The notes under the pieces: model-generated
Told to the model about the DNA's origin: nothing
Database searches by the model: none
The model's input: only the letters and a program-made list of their open reading frames with translations
Assembly: GCA_021740245.1 (NCBI GenBank)
Contig: JAIPAE010000004.1
Coordinates: 1-45,537 of the forward strand
Source of the DNA: Bacteroidales bacterium
GTDB lineage: Bacteria > Bacteroidota > Bacteroidia > Bacteroidales > PWNQ01
Reading direction: 5' to 3'
Length of the DNA: 45,537 nt
Made by a program: the position numbers and the translations under genes
Part shown: positions 26,769-35,861 of the stretch, piece by piece
Layout: each line of letters starts with the position of its first letter
Numbering within the stretch: the stretch's first letter is position 1

Positions 26769-27548
26769 CTACTTAAATTGCTTTTTACGCCAGAAAAACC
26801 ATCCTGCAGAAAGAATAACTGCAGTATAGGCAAGGCTTAAATATTCATGCAGGAATAATGCCTGATCAATACTATTACTATTTAAAGCATTTTCCAAAAA
26901 CATTTTGTAAGAAAGTACGGGATAAGCATACGGATAATAATCAATAAAATCTAGATTCATTAGGATTAAGCCTGCAATTACAGCTAAAAGGCCAATTCCG
27001 ATGGAATAAAACGTGTTTTTCATCCACAAAGAGAATTGATATTGCAGTGTACTAAGTGCCAGTGTCGCAATAAATATTTTCAAGAACCACCATGCATAAT
27101 ATCCAAGATCAAGCTTATGACCGGCAAACCCCAGGTCAGGTTTTATAATTGCTAATAAACCCGTAAAAAGAATCAAAAAAATAAGAAACAAGACAAGGGT
27201 TAAAAAATTAACGATATTGACAATGCTCCATTTAGACAAGTATATTTTTAATCGCGGTACAGGAGCCGTTAACAGTGACTTCCACCCTCCTGAATCATGT
27301 TCTATGCTGATTATCAAGCTGTTTAAAATAACCACGAACAATGGAAACAAAACAATTACGGTTGAATTCACTCCCATGCTGATAAACCGTTCATAAGGGT
27401 TCATGTCCGGTTTGATCAAACGATCACCCTGCAGCATGAAAATCAGAAATATAATGGCCGCTAATATTAATGGCATCAATATACTGATCCAAATAACCGG
27501 CGAACGTCTTATTTTTTTAACCTCTATTGAAATCATATTTTGGCGCAT
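26769..27548 (-). CDS. ABC-2 type permease (bacitracin/lantibiotic exporter type)
   Basis: 259 residues with six predicted membrane helices. The start MISIEVKKIRRSPVIWISI and the later LLTAPVPRLKIYLSKW are typical of the short ABC-2 permeases that pair with BcrA-like ATPases, in which a cytoplasmic N-terminus leads straight into helix 1. The start at 27548 is four bases after the stop of the ATPase gene; an internal Met four residues on is an alternative. Together they would form a simple exporter for a peptide antibiotic, lipid or other amphiphile. The substrate is not visible from sequence. Confidence 0.85.
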   Translation of the reverse strand: MRQNMISIEVKKIRRSPVIWISILMPLILAAIIFLIFMLQGDRLIKPDMNPYERFISMGVNSTVIVLFPLFVVILNSLIISIEHDSGGWKSLLTAPVPRLKIYLSKWSIVNIVNFLTLVLFLIFLILFTGLLAIIKPDLGFAGHKLDLGYYAWWFLKIFIATLALSTLQYQFSLWMKNTFYSIGIGLLAVIAGLILMNLDFIDYYPYAYPVLSYKMFLENALNSNSIDQALFLHEYLSLAYTAVILSAGWFFWRKKQFK

Positions 27549-27552
27549 AATT

Positions 27553-28461
27553 TTATTCTTTAATCAGGTTTAAAAACATTTCTTCCAAATCAGCTTCATA
27601 AAGAGAAGAATGATATACATCCAGATCATTATCTAAAAGCAACCGGGAAATCCCGGATAACTGTTTTTGGTCTTCACATTCAACTAAAAGAAAACCTTCC
27701 GGATGTTCTTCCGGTATATAGTTATTATTTTCTAATATCTCCCTGGCTTTTTGATTATCATTCGTGTTAACTTTAGCTTTAGCCGCTGAGAACCTCACTT
27801 TTTGCAACTCACTGCGGCTTCCTTCAAAAACCAGATTACCCCTTTGAATGATCCCGATCTGATGACTAACTTTTTCAGCTTCACTAAGCAAATGCGTTGA
27901 AAGGAATATTGTTATTCCAAGCTCTTTATTTAAGTCTATTAATAAATTTCTGATTTCTCTGATGCCCTGTGGGTCCAGACCGTTAGTTGGTTCATCCAGA
28001 ATAAGAAGTTCGGGTTTTTGCAGCATAGCAATCCCCAGACCAATACGCTGTTTCATGCCTGTGGAATAGGTTTTCACTTTCGCATTAGCAGCATCTTTCA
28101 TTCCAACCTGTTCAATAACTTCATCCACGCGTTGTTTTTGTACTCCCCGGAGTTGGGCCTGAATTTCCATATTTTGATATCCGCTCAGGTGTTCATACAA
28201 TCCAGGTGACTCGACCAATACGCCTATTCTTCTGTTAATAGACATTCTGTCGTTTGCATCAAATCCTAAAATATGAATGTTTCCTTTGTTAGGTATCAGT
28301 AAGCCCAATAAGAGTTTTATTGTCGTACTCTTTCCAGCTCCATTAGGACCTAAAAAAGAGTAGATATTGCCTTTTTTTACCTTCAGGTTCAAATCCTTAA
28401 TTACGTTTTTTCTTCCATAGGCATATTCCAAATGACCTACATGAATCGCATTTTCTGCCAT
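27553..28461 (-). CDS. ABC exporter ATP-binding protein, BcrA-like
   Basis: 302 residues. Walker A GPNGAGKS (38-45), signature YSTGMKQR (132-139), Walker B LLILDEP (152-158), and ISTHLLSEAEK-type switch region (FLSTHLLSEAE). The C-terminal 80 residues form the small extension found in BcrA/CcmA-type ATPases. Four bases ahead of its permease gene, so they are one transcript and probably translationally coupled. Distinct from the gldA ATPase at 4036-4941. The GPP34-like gene lies 58 bases upstream on the same strand and may be part of the operon. Confidence 0.88.
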   Translation of the reverse strand: MAENAIHVGHLEYAYGRKNVIKDLNLKVKKGNIYSFLGPNGAGKSTTIKLLLGLLIPNKGNIHILGFDANDRMSINRRIGVLVESPGLYEHLSGYQNMEIQAQLRGVQKQRVDEVIEQVGMKDAANAKVKTYSTGMKQRIGLGIAMLQKPELLILDEPTNGLDPQGIREIRNLLIDLNKELGITIFLSTHLLSEAEKVSHQIGIIQRGNLVFEGSRSELQKVRFSAAKAKVNTNDNQKAREILENNNYIPEEHPEGFLLVECEDQKQLSGISRLLLDNDLDVYHSSLYEADLEEMFLNLIKE

Positions 28462-28519
28462 ATTTATTAAATTGAATTATTCATAAAACGTTAACCAATA
28501 TTATGCCATATATTATACG

Positions 28520-29119
28520 CTATAATTTGTACGCTATATCAGTAATAATCTCTACTCTATTATCTGCATTTAACTTTGACAATACTTTTACAGGATCTTT
28601 CGATAAAAATGAAATTTCATTCAAATCGGTATTTCTCAAAAATATCATACATAGCAAGTCTCGTATATCCATTTGCTCTTCAATATTCAGTACATCCAAA
28701 TATTGAATATAATTCGTAACTATTCTTGGATCTTTTAAAGTATATTTGGATGACATGGCAATTCCCATAAGCTTTTTTTTCTGTAGATGCAGAATATTGT
28801 TTTCAACAAGATTTTCTCTTACATGTTTGTAAAGGGGTACCTGAACACCCAAATCATTCACCCATTCGATTAGATCTTTATTTACAGGGCTTCTGCTTAA
28901 TATCTGCAACATTTGATCAATCATTGCATGAGACGTGGGAGTGTCATCCCGCAGTAAAAGGTTCGAATCTATCAAATCAAGCTTCCCCATCATAATAGCT
29001 TCTACTAATGCAGAGAAAGTCACAATATTTTGCATTCTCTCCCCCGGAACAACTCTTTCCTTCTCAGGGTCTGCATGATCCATAGCAACAATGCGATGCG
29101 GCAACTTTAAGTTTCTCAT
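28520..29119 (-). CDS. GOLPH3/GPP34 family protein
   Basis: 199 residues, all-helical, about the size of the GPP34 domain (PF05719). By eye it aligns along its length with GOLPH3-family proteins: LPHRIVAMDH at the N-terminus for LPEELLLLAL, SALVEAIMMGKLDLID for GxLLxELALRGRI, DDTPTSHAMIDQML for DAPTGDVLLDEAL, VRENLVENNIL for VRERLVEKGVL, and DIRDLLCMIFLRNTDL for RxxALIxLAxAxxL. The eukaryotic relative binds phosphatidylinositol-4-phosphate and adapts Golgi enzymes; bacterial members have no established role. No signal peptide, so cytoplasmic or membrane-peripheral. It may head the operon of the ABC exporter. Confidence 0.7.
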   Translation of the reverse strand: MRNLKLPHRIVAMDHADPEKERVVPGERMQNIVTFSALVEAIMMGKLDLIDSNLLLRDDTPTSHAMIDQMLQILSRSPVNKDLIEWVNDLGVQVPLYKHVRENLVENNILHLQKKKLMGIAMSSKYTLKDPRIVTNYIQYLDVLNIEEQMDIRDLLCMIFLRNTDLNEISFLSKDPVKVLSKLNADNRVEIITDIAYKL

Positions 29120-29313
29120 CTTTGTTTCTCTCTTTTAAAACTCCAAAATTAGCAGGATTTTCAAAACTCTCAGAATATTAATAGTATAAATGCTGATGGA
29201 TTTTTACTAGTTTTATCATCAAAGCAAAACAGTAAATGATTTGTTTGATTTAAAGCTCAATTCTATTATTTTTATCAAAAAATTCGCAGTCCACTCAAAC
29301 TATAAAACTCACT

Positions 29314-29787
29314 ATGAAAAAAGCAGAAATACAAACTTTTTTTCAAAAAATCAGGCAAACTCATACATCCGGGATTTTATTCCTGGTACTTGCATTGATG
29401 GCTTCATTGTTTTATACCTATACTCGTGGCAGAATATTAGAAGCTGATATAAATCGTGAATTTCTGGTTATTATCATAACAGCAGTAGTTAATTTAATTG
29501 CAGTTATTGCAGCAACAGGTCACATAAAAAGAATATTAAGAAACAATCACTTTGAAGAACCCTTAAAAAATAAACTGATAAACTTCCGCAAAGCTTATAT
29601 ACAACAGTTCAGTTTGATAGCTGTTTTTATCATTTTGGATATGTTGGCATTTTTACTCACAGGAAACAAATTACTATTTGTAGAAGCTTTTGCCGTGCTT
29701 CTGTTTGTGCTATCATTAAATCCATCCATAGAAAAGTTTCTCAAGCACGCTCCATTATCTGATAATGAAAAGGAATTATTTTATTGA
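29314..29787 (+). CDS. Small membrane protein, unknown function
   Basis: 157 residues with four hydrophobic helices (about 19-37, 49-70, 97-117 and 120-138) and short charged loops. A conserved-looking loop reads TYTRGRILEADINREF. I do not recognise a family. Start is the ATG at 29314, in frame with KKAEIQTFFQKIRQTH, an amphipathic N-terminal helix. Monocistronic, 85 bases before the arsC-like gene, which has its own promoter candidate. Confidence 0.65.
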   Translation: MKKAEIQTFFQKIRQTHTSGILFLVLALMASLFYTYTRGRILEADINREFLVIIITAVVNLIAVIAATGHIKRILRNNHFEEPLKNKLINFRKAYIQQFSLIAVFIILDMLAFLLTGNKLLFVEAFAVLLFVLSLNPSIEKFLKHAPLSDNEKELFY

Positions 29788-29828
29788 AGTTGTATTAAGA
29801 CCGCATTTAAAACTTATAGCGAATAGAT

Positions 29829-29859
29829 TTTGGAGTGAACGATCAATTTTGTAACTTTA
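29829..29859 (+). promoter_or_regulatory. Promoter candidate for arsC-fumC
   Basis: TTTG (29829-29832), 19-base spacer and TAACTTTA (29852-29859), one mismatch from TAnnTTTG. Predicted start near 29865, giving a leader of under 10 bases before the ATG at 29873. Confidence 0.45.
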
Positions 29860-29872
29860 TAAAAAATTATTT

Positions 29873-30217
29873 ATGATAAGAATCTACCATAATCCGCGAT
29901 GTAAGAACAGTCGTGCAGGTTTGGAATACCTGAAAACCAAAACCAGTGATTTTGAGATCGTCAAATACCTAAGTGACAAGCCTTTCACGAAAGAGACGTT
30001 GTCTAAAGTTTTAGAAAAATCAGACATTGATATTGAGCAACTTGTTCGTAAGCAAGAAAAACTTTACAAACAAGAATATAAGGGAAAAACAATAAGCCAG
30101 AAAGAATGGATAAAAGTTTTGGCAGAACATCCAAGACTAATTGAGCGTCCGGTTGTAGAAACAGATAATATGGCAGTATTGGGAAATCCACCGGAAAACA
30201 TAGATAAATTATTTTGA
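29873..30217 (+). CDS. arsC: ArsC/Spx-family reductase
   Basis: 114 residues, full length for the family. IYHNPRCKNSRAGLEYL places the active-site Cys at residue 10 in the ArsC pattern HNPxCxxSR; LVRKQEKLYK carries the arginine of the glutaredoxin-coupled arsenate reductases and LIERPVV the second one. True arsenate reductases and the uncharacterised YffB-like branch are hard to tell apart by sequence. No ars operon partner (arsB, arsR) is near, and the gene is followed 49 bases later by fumC, so a general thiol or stress role is equally possible. Confidence 0.75.
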   Translation: MIRIYHNPRCKNSRAGLEYLKTKTSDFEIVKYLSDKPFTKETLSKVLEKSDIDIEQLVRKQEKLYKQEYKGKTISQKEWIKVLAEHPRLIERPVVETDNMAVLGNPPENIDKLF

Positions 30218-30266
30218 CAAAAGCTAACCATTCAACTTACTATAAACCAAATCAAGTCAAAGCCAT

Positions 30267-31646
30267 ATGAAAACTCGCAAAGAAAAAGATTCCCTGGGAT
30301 ATGTTGAAGTACCTGCAGACAAATACTGGGGAGCTCAAACTCAACGCTCCAGGGAAAATTTCCCTATTGGAGAAGAACGCATGCCAAAAGAAATAATTGA
30401 AGCGTTTGCCATTTTAAAAAAAGCATCTGCTTTAACAAACATGGACTTAGGCGTGCTGGACAAAGAAAAGGCCAAACGTATTGCAGATGTTTGTGATGAG
30501 ATTATGAAAGGACAGCATAATGAACAATTTCCATTGGTTGTCTGGCAAACCGGATCGGGGACACAATCAAACATGAATTTTAATGAAGTAATAGCCAACC
30601 GGGCTAACTTCATGAGCGAAGGAACAATCGGAGGAAAAGGAACCATTCATCCCAACGATGATGTGAATAAATCACAATCCTCCAACGACACATTTCCGAC
30701 AGCCATGCATATAGCAGCCATCAAGGTGTTGAAAGAGACAACTATTCCAGGTATTGAATTATTAAGGGATACTCTTGCTTCAAAATCTTCAGATTATAAA
30801 GATGTTGTAAAAACAGGCCGCACGCACCTGATGGATGCCACGCCATTAACGATGGGGCAGGAATTGTCGGGATACGTTTCCCAACTTGATCATAGCCTTA
30901 AAGCTTTGAAAAATACTATCCCCCACCTTCTGGAACTTGCACTTGGCGGAACAGCAGTTGGTACCGGTTTAAATGCTCCGGAAAAGTATGAACATAAAGT
31001 GGCAGAAAAAATCGCTGAACTCACAGATTATCCATTCGAAACAGCCCCAAATAAATTTGAAAGTCTTTCAGCACACGATGCCATAGTTGAAGCATCCGGT
31101 GCTCTTAAAACCCTTGCCGGAAGCTTAATGAAAATCGGCAATGATATTCGATTACTTGCTTCGGGCCCTCGCTGCGGAATTGGAGAATATAACATCCCAG
31201 CTAATGAACCCGGCTCTTCAATTATGCCGGGAAAAGTTAACCCCACACAAGCTGAAGCTCTTACAATGGTTTGTGCACAAGTAATGGGAAATGATGTAGC
31301 CATCAACGTTGGTGGCATGAATGGTCATTTCCAACTCAATGTTTTCAAACCTGTAATGATCTATAATTTCCTGCAATCAGCAAGACTGCTGGGTGATGCC
31401 TCAAAAAGCTTCTCCAAGCGATGTGTTGCAGGACTGGAACCCAATCATAAGAATATTGATAAAAACTTGCGAAATACACTTATGTTGGTTACTGCTCTCA
31501 ATTCACATATCGGTTATGATAATGCGGCTACTATTGCTAAAAAAGCCCATAGTGAAAACCTGACACTCAAAGAAGCTGCTATACAATCCGGCCTGGTCTC
31601 TGATCAACAATTTGAAGAATGGGTGAACCCGGAAAAAATGGTTTAA
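30267..31646 (+). CDS. fumC: Fumarate hydratase, class II
   Basis: 459 residues, typical length. Iron-free fumarase of the fumarase/aspartase superfamily: [11 protein letters not shown] (94-104), [19 protein letters not shown] (128-146), [18 protein letters not shown] (182-199) and the signature [10 protein letters not shown] (316-325). It interconverts fumarate and malate in the TCA cycle as a homotetramer. The same superfamily has aspartase and argininosuccinate lyase, but the loop residues above fit fumarase best. Probably co-transcribed with arsC and terminated 28 bases downstream. Confidence 0.95.
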   Translation: MKTRKEKDSLGYVEVPADKYWGAQTQRSRENFPIGEERMPKEIIEAFAILKKASALTNMDLGVLDKEKAKRIADVCDEIMKGQHNEQFPLVVWQTGSGTQSNMNFNEVIANRANFMSEGTIGGKGTIHPNDDVNKSQSSNDTFPTAMHIAAIKVLKETTIPGIELLRDTLASKSSDYKDVVKTGRTHLMDATPLTMGQELSGYVSQLDHSLKALKNTIPHLLELALGGTAVGTGLNAPEKYEHKVAEKIAELTDYPFETAPNKFESLSAHDAIVEASGALKTLAGSLMKIGNDIRLLASGPRCGIGEYNIPANEPGSSIMPGKVNPTQAEALTMVCAQVMGNDVAINVGGMNGHFQLNVFKPVMIYNFLQSARLLGDASKSFSKRCVAGLEPNHKNIDKNLRNTLMLVTALNSHIGYDNAATIAKKAHSENLTLKEAAIQSGLVSDQQFEEWVNPEKMV

Positions 31647-31673
31647 ACAAAAATTTATCCTGTCCTATTTATT

Positions 31674-31701
31674 AAAACCCGGCTTGATAACCGGGTTTTT
31701 T
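31674..31701 (+). terminator. Rho-independent terminator after fumC
   Basis: AAAACCCGG (31674-31682) pairs with CCGGGTTTT (31691-31699), 8-base loop, followed by further Ts. The rest of the gap to 31857 holds no recognisable gene. Confidence 0.88.
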
Positions 31702-31857
31702 ATCTGAGCATTTCATTGTATTCTTTTAATACCATTTCCTGTTTAAATACGTGAGCCTTTTTTAAACGAATTCTTTTTAAAAAATCTTTCTGTCTGTTTA
31801 TATATCCGATTATAAGATCAATTACATAAAATTGCTGTTTAGAAAAACATGCAAATA

Positions 31858-31886
31858 TTGGTAACCTCTATTATTATCTATCTTTG
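31858..31886 (+). promoter_or_regulatory. Promoter candidate for the 31920 gene
   Basis: TTG (31858-31860), 18-base spacer, TATCTTTG (31879-31886), exact to TAnnTTTG. Predicted start near 31892; leader about 28 bases. Confidence 0.6.
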
Positions 31887-31919
31887 CTTTTAACCATAAA
31901 TCTATAATTGTTGTATATT

Positions 31920-32984
31920 ATGAAAAACCACATATCCAATTATTTTCAAAGAATAATATATCGCATAGGTTCTGCACTTTTTTTGACGATAGCAATTTTC
32001 ATATTTCTTTTCTTACCATTAACCAGTAACGGGCAAAAAGCATTGCGTGAAGTAGTCGTCAATGATCTCCAAAAATTTGTTTTTATGTATGATGACAATT
32101 TCAATACTACGTCCAGGGAGGATTACGAACGAGCATCTGTTAATGACAAATGGGAAATATCTGACAAGGAAAGATATTCCATGTTATCGAATAATAAGCC
32201 CATGGATAAAGTAGTATACCGTAAGGGAAAGGACGGGAAAATGCTTCCGGAGTTCAGAATTATATATGCTTACAATGAACATAGCCAAGTCTTCCGCAAA
32301 GAAATGTTCTATCATCGCGAAGAGCGCTGGCAATACGATAGAGATACAGAATTCCAGTATACCAGTGACCATAAACTCGATTCTGTATTCTACTACAAAA
32401 AAGAAGGACAGATAATCTTCCTGTCAGGACTTGACACCTATGATTATGATAAAAACGGCCGGAAGGTTCTTTTCATTTCTCATGATACTAAAGATGAAAC
32501 CTATGAACCTTATCCGGTTAAAAAAACAACTTATCAATACAAATACGGACAATTGCAGCAAAAAATAAAATATTACAAAAGCACCCTGGGAGAAACTAAA
32601 GGTCAATGGGTTAAGAACCGGAAAGAAGAACATTCATATGACCAGGAAAACTTTCAAAACAGCACCATTCGATCCCGCTACAAGGATGATAAATGGATTC
32701 CTATGACTAAAACTCTTCAATTTACAGACGCCCGGGGCAGAAAATACAAACAATTGGTAAAGAGTCACATAGATGATAAATGGCAGAATTACACTAAAAC
32801 TGAATTTTCATTTCTTGATGTAATAAATACAAGCGATTACATTTATCCATATCTTGAACAAGAAAAGGGAGAAAACCCTTTTGATATTGAAGGTGGAATA
32901 CCGTCTTCGGCCAATCGCTTTTTGTTTGAGCCAGAAACAAGTCAGTGGAAAGCCAAAGAAAAAGTCACATTTATATGGGAATAA
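31920..32984 (+). CDS. Secreted protein, unknown function
   Basis: 354 residues from the ATG at 31920; the frame opens at a TTG at 31908 but the ATG fits a signal peptide better (hydrophobic LTIAIFIFLFLPLTSNGQ). The body is rich in Tyr, Lys, Asp and Glu, and shows weak repeating units such as TEFQYTSDHKLDSVFYYK, DTYDYDKNGRKVLFISHD and TTYQYKYGQLQQKIKYYK, a YD/beta-hairpin-like repeat also seen in wall- and surface-associated proteins. No sorting domain is visible at the C-terminus (ends KVTFIWE). Its stop is 19 bases from the stop of the convergent lipoprotein gene. Confidence 0.7.
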   Translation: MKNHISNYFQRIIYRIGSALFLTIAIFIFLFLPLTSNGQKALREVVVNDLQKFVFMYDDNFNTTSREDYERASVNDKWEISDKERYSMLSNNKPMDKVVYRKGKDGKMLPEFRIIYAYNEHSQVFRKEMFYHREERWQYDRDTEFQYTSDHKLDSVFYYKKEGQIIFLSGLDTYDYDKNGRKVLFISHDTKDETYEPYPVKKTTYQYKYGQLQQKIKYYKSTLGETKGQWVKNRKEEHSYDQENFQNSTIRSRYKDDKWIPMTKTLQFTDARGRKYKQLVKSHIDDKWQNYTKTEFSFLDVINTSDYIYPYLEQEKGENPFDIEGGIPSSANRFLFEPETSQWKAKEKVTFIWE

Positions 32985-33003
32985 ACACCTTAAACAATAC
33001 TAC

Positions 33004-34164
33004 CTATTGAAACATTCCCCGGTGACTGTATATTGCATCCTTTGATACTTCTTTTAGTACAGTTACTGCATTAAGTATCATATCAGGGGAGGGAGGAAAA
33101 GGTACAGGTTTAACGCCTAACTTTTCTTTTGTTTCTTTGGATAACGCATCGATATTACCATATGTTTGAATATAGGCATGTTCAAAATGCCATTCAGCAG
33201 CAACCGGATCGGTTTTCATCACCTGATTTTGTGCCGCTTTAATAAATTCCAGACGTCCGGTAATCGTTGTGTGTTTCAACATTTGAGTTTCAATAATCTT
33301 GCAAGATATCTCTTTTGTTTTTTTAACTTTCATATCATTACCAAGACTGTCTTTTTTGACATTACCGTTTTTATCGAGAACATATTCCCATCCATCATCC
33401 ACGGTTTTTGTTTCAGTATATTCATTTTGTTTTACCTGTTCCGGTGAAACCATAATGCCTTTCAGTTCCAGATCGATATAATAATCATAATTTTTACCTT
33501 TAACCTGACGTGTATCATAGTTAATCCATTGTGTATTCAGATCAGCCAGTGATATTTTGTAAAGTTCGCTTTCAAACCCTTTTGGCAAGGCTGTATTTGA
33601 TTTATTAGACATGGTAAACAACACCTCGGACTGGCCTTTTGCAAGAGCTTCACGCATTAGCTGGTCTGTGTTTTTATAAGAAGGCAATATGTTTTTGAGC
33701 CGCACGAATTCATTATAAGCTTTGCGTGCATCAAACCTGGATTTTGATTCAAGAAGCTTTTTCGCGTGTGCATAAAGATATTCTGCAGCTTTTTTCTTTG
33801 CATTAATTTTTTCTTTCTCAAAATTCACATACTTGTAGTTAATTTTGTTTAAGACCCTGGAAGGCAACCGGCGAACAATATTTTGTCTTTGTTCCATTCG
33901 CTCATAAAGTAGATAAATCTCTTCATATACTTCGGGTTGTCCGGACATTCTTAATTCGCGTATATGCTGCTTATCTTCTTCCATTGCCAGATTATAAGCC
34001 TTTTTCAGAACGCCTTGTTCATCGCGTTTATCAGGCTTTCTTGATAATTTTTTCACAGATTTCTCTATTGCACGGTCATATTGTCCTCGCTGCAGATATT
34101 TTCTGGAGGACACACAACCGGCCATACTAATGACCAGAAAAATAATAAGTAGACGCTGTATCAT
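33004..34164 (-). CDS. Lipoprotein with helical repeat region, unknown function
   Basis: 386 residues. Lipobox ISMAGC with Cys17, then SSRKYLQRGQYDRAIEKSVKKL, a TPR-like helical pair (KYLxxGxYDxAI) at about 22-45. Residues up to about 175 are helical and very basic; after that comes a mixed beta region with a long KxxKE block (KTKEISCKIIETQML). No known enzyme motif. The combination of lipid anchor and TPR-like start is common among Bacteroidota outer-membrane accessory proteins. Single gene, convergent with the 31920 gene. Confidence 0.7.
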   Translation of the reverse strand: MIQRLLIIFLVISMAGCVSSRKYLQRGQYDRAIEKSVKKLSRKPDKRDEQGVLKKAYNLAMEEDKQHIRELRMSGQPEVYEEIYLLYERMEQRQNIVRRLPSRVLNKINYKYVNFEKEKINAKKKAAEYLYAHAKKLLESKSRFDARKAYNEFVRLKNILPSYKNTDQLMREALAKGQSEVLFTMSNKSNTALPKGFESELYKISLADLNTQWINYDTRQVKGKNYDYYIDLELKGIMVSPEQVKQNEYTETKTVDDGWEYVLDKNGNVKKDSLGNDMKVKKTKEISCKIIETQMLKHTTITGRLEFIKAAQNQVMKTDPVAAEWHFEHAYIQTYGNIDALSKETKEKLGVKPVPFPPSPDMILNAVTVLKEVSKDAIYSHRGMFQ

Positions 34165-34338
34165 AATTTTTTATTTTTTTTATACCAAAATTCAAGCCAA
34201 ATATATTGAAACAAAAATAAGCTTTTTATAATTGTTTTATTACGTCACCAAAAAAGAACTTTCCTGTAATATTCATGTATTAATTTCAAACTTTCTGCTA
34301 TCCCACCGAAGAGGCAGGATAAGTCCTGAAACATTATA

Positions 34339-34656
34339 ATGCTTTCAGCCATTCTGCCACATCTGATAATTATTATCGTAGTTGAGAATTGTACCTTCCT
34401 GTTAAATAAGTATCACTTGGAATATAAAAAGCACGGGAATAAGATCAAATCATTTTCCCGCATGGTTCAAAGAGTTGGAAATGCCACTTTTTTAACTAAT
34501 CTCACGACAGCTACCGGTTTTGCAGCTTTTATTATAACAGCGAACCATTCACTTGTTGAATTTGGATTGGTGGTTTCTATCGAAATATTATCCGTATTTC
34601 TACTATCCATATTTTTAATTCCGATTTTCTTCAGTTATATAAAACCCCGGAATTGA
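34339..34656 (+). pseudogene. Relic of an RND/MMPL-type transporter
   Basis: 105 residues that match only one internal stretch of Bacteroidota MMPL/RND permeases: LIIIIVVENCTFLLNKYHLEYKK, then RVGNATFLTNLTTATGFAAF and a hydrophobic helix VSIEILSVFLLSIFLIPIFF, corresponding to the fourth to sixth membrane helices of the first half of a protein of several hundred residues. An in-frame TGA lies just upstream of the ATG, and no periplasmic domains are present on either side. Shifting by one base near the end gives a further 30-odd open codons starting ELKHTNSKNPLLKK that could be the continuation, to a stop near 34748. It looks like the remainder of a deletion and frameshift. Confidence 0.7.
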
Positions 34657-34983
34657 AACACACCAATTCAAAAAATCCTTTATTAAAGAAGCGAATAGTG
34701 ATGAACCGAGACATGATCCGCCGGCTGGCGGGACACACACTAAAATGATTAGAAAGAATCAATAAGCATTACGTGACGTACATTTAACAAATCATGGCAA
34801 GCTCCCCCGAATAAATGACGGGGTAAAATCTGACCATTAAAATCAATTTAGACAGATAAAACTCAAGATTTGAAGAATGGTTTCTCAAATCTATCTGAAA
34901 ATGCTTTTGATAAAAGCGAATAATAATTATTGTTTACAGATTTTTTTCTACTTTTATAGCAATAAAGGAAAAACTATTCAATT
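34657..34983. other. Intergenic region with a GC-rich mini-hairpin
   Basis: No gene beyond the possible frameshifted continuation of the relic (to about 34748). At 34718-34731 the perfect stem CCGCC/GGCGG around GGCT stands out in otherwise AT-rich DNA and may be a copy of a small dispersed repeat. Just before rmlA TACTTTTA (34949-34956), with TTG at 34930-34932, is a weak promoter candidate. Confidence 0.4.
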
Positions 34984-35850
34984 ATGAAAGGAATTATATT
35001 AGCCGGAGGCTCAGGAACCCGACTAAGACCTCTTACACAGGCAATCAGTAAACAACTGATGCCGGTATATGATAAACCAATGATTTATTATCCTTTGTCC
35101 ATATTAATGATGACAGGTATAAAAGACATATTGATTATTTCCACACCAAATGATCTGCCCAGCTTTAAGAAATTGCTGGGAGATGGCGAACAACTTGGCT
35201 GTCGGTTCAGTTATAAAGAACAAAAAGTTCCTAACGGGCTGGCACAAGCTTTTGTACTTGGTAAAGAATTTATCGGTGATGAATCTGTTGCATTGGTATT
35301 GGGTGACAATATTTTTTATGGTAACGGACTAAGTCAGGTTTTACAACAGAACAAGAATCCTGACGGAGGTGTGATTTATGCTTATCATGTAAATAATCCT
35401 TCACGTTATGGAGTCGTAGAATTTGATAAGCATCAAAAAGCCATTTCCATAGAAGAAAAACCGGAATTTCCCAAATCGAATTATGCAGTACCGGGCTTGT
35501 ACTTTTATGACAATTCCGTGGTAGAAGTTGCTAAAAGACTAATGCCCAGCGCAAGAGGGGAATATGAGATCACCGATGTTAATAAACATTACCTGGAACA
35601 GGGTAAGCTAAAAGTAGGAATAATGAATCGCGGCACAGCATGGTTAGATACAGGGACTTTTTCATCTTTGCAAAATGCAGGTGAATTTGTTCGTGTCATT
35701 GAGGAAAGGCAAGGTCTAAAGATCGGTTGTATTGAAGAAATTGCATACAGGATGGAATTTATAGACAAAAAGCAACTGCTTCAGCTTGCAGAACCATTGC
35801 TTAACAGTGGTTATGGCAATTATTTAATCAATCTTGCAGAGCAAAGTTAA
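34984..35850 (+). CDS. rmlA: Glucose-1-phosphate thymidylyltransferase
   Basis: 288 residues, full length. [21 protein letters not shown] (8-28) is the nucleotide-binding loop and catalytic Arg/Lys region; [30 protein letters not shown] and [10 protein letters not shown] are the sugar-nucleotide and metal-binding motifs. It makes dTDP-glucose for rhamnose and other deoxysugars of surface glycans. Normally sits with rmlB, rmlC and rmlD; none is adjacent, so this is a lone copy or the cluster lies elsewhere. 11 bases before the polyprenyl synthetase gene, probably one transcript. Confidence 0.93.
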   Translation: MKGIILAGGSGTRLRPLTQAISKQLMPVYDKPMIYYPLSILMMTGIKDILIISTPNDLPSFKKLLGDGEQLGCRFSYKEQKVPNGLAQAFVLGKEFIGDESVALVLGDNIFYGNGLSQVLQQNKNPDGGVIYAYHVNNPSRYGVVEFDKHQKAISIEEKPEFPKSNYAVPGLYFYDNSVVEVAKRLMPSARGEYEITDVNKHYLEQGKLKVGIMNRGTAWLDTGTFSSLQNAGEFVRVIEERQGLKIGCIEEIAYRMEFIDKKQLLQLAEPLLNSGYGNYLINLAEQS

Positions 35851-35861
35851 ATCAGCAATTT

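Noticed and set aside
29873..30217. Arsenic resistance operon
   Set aside because: No arsR, arsB or acr3 gene is nearby; the downstream gene is fumC.
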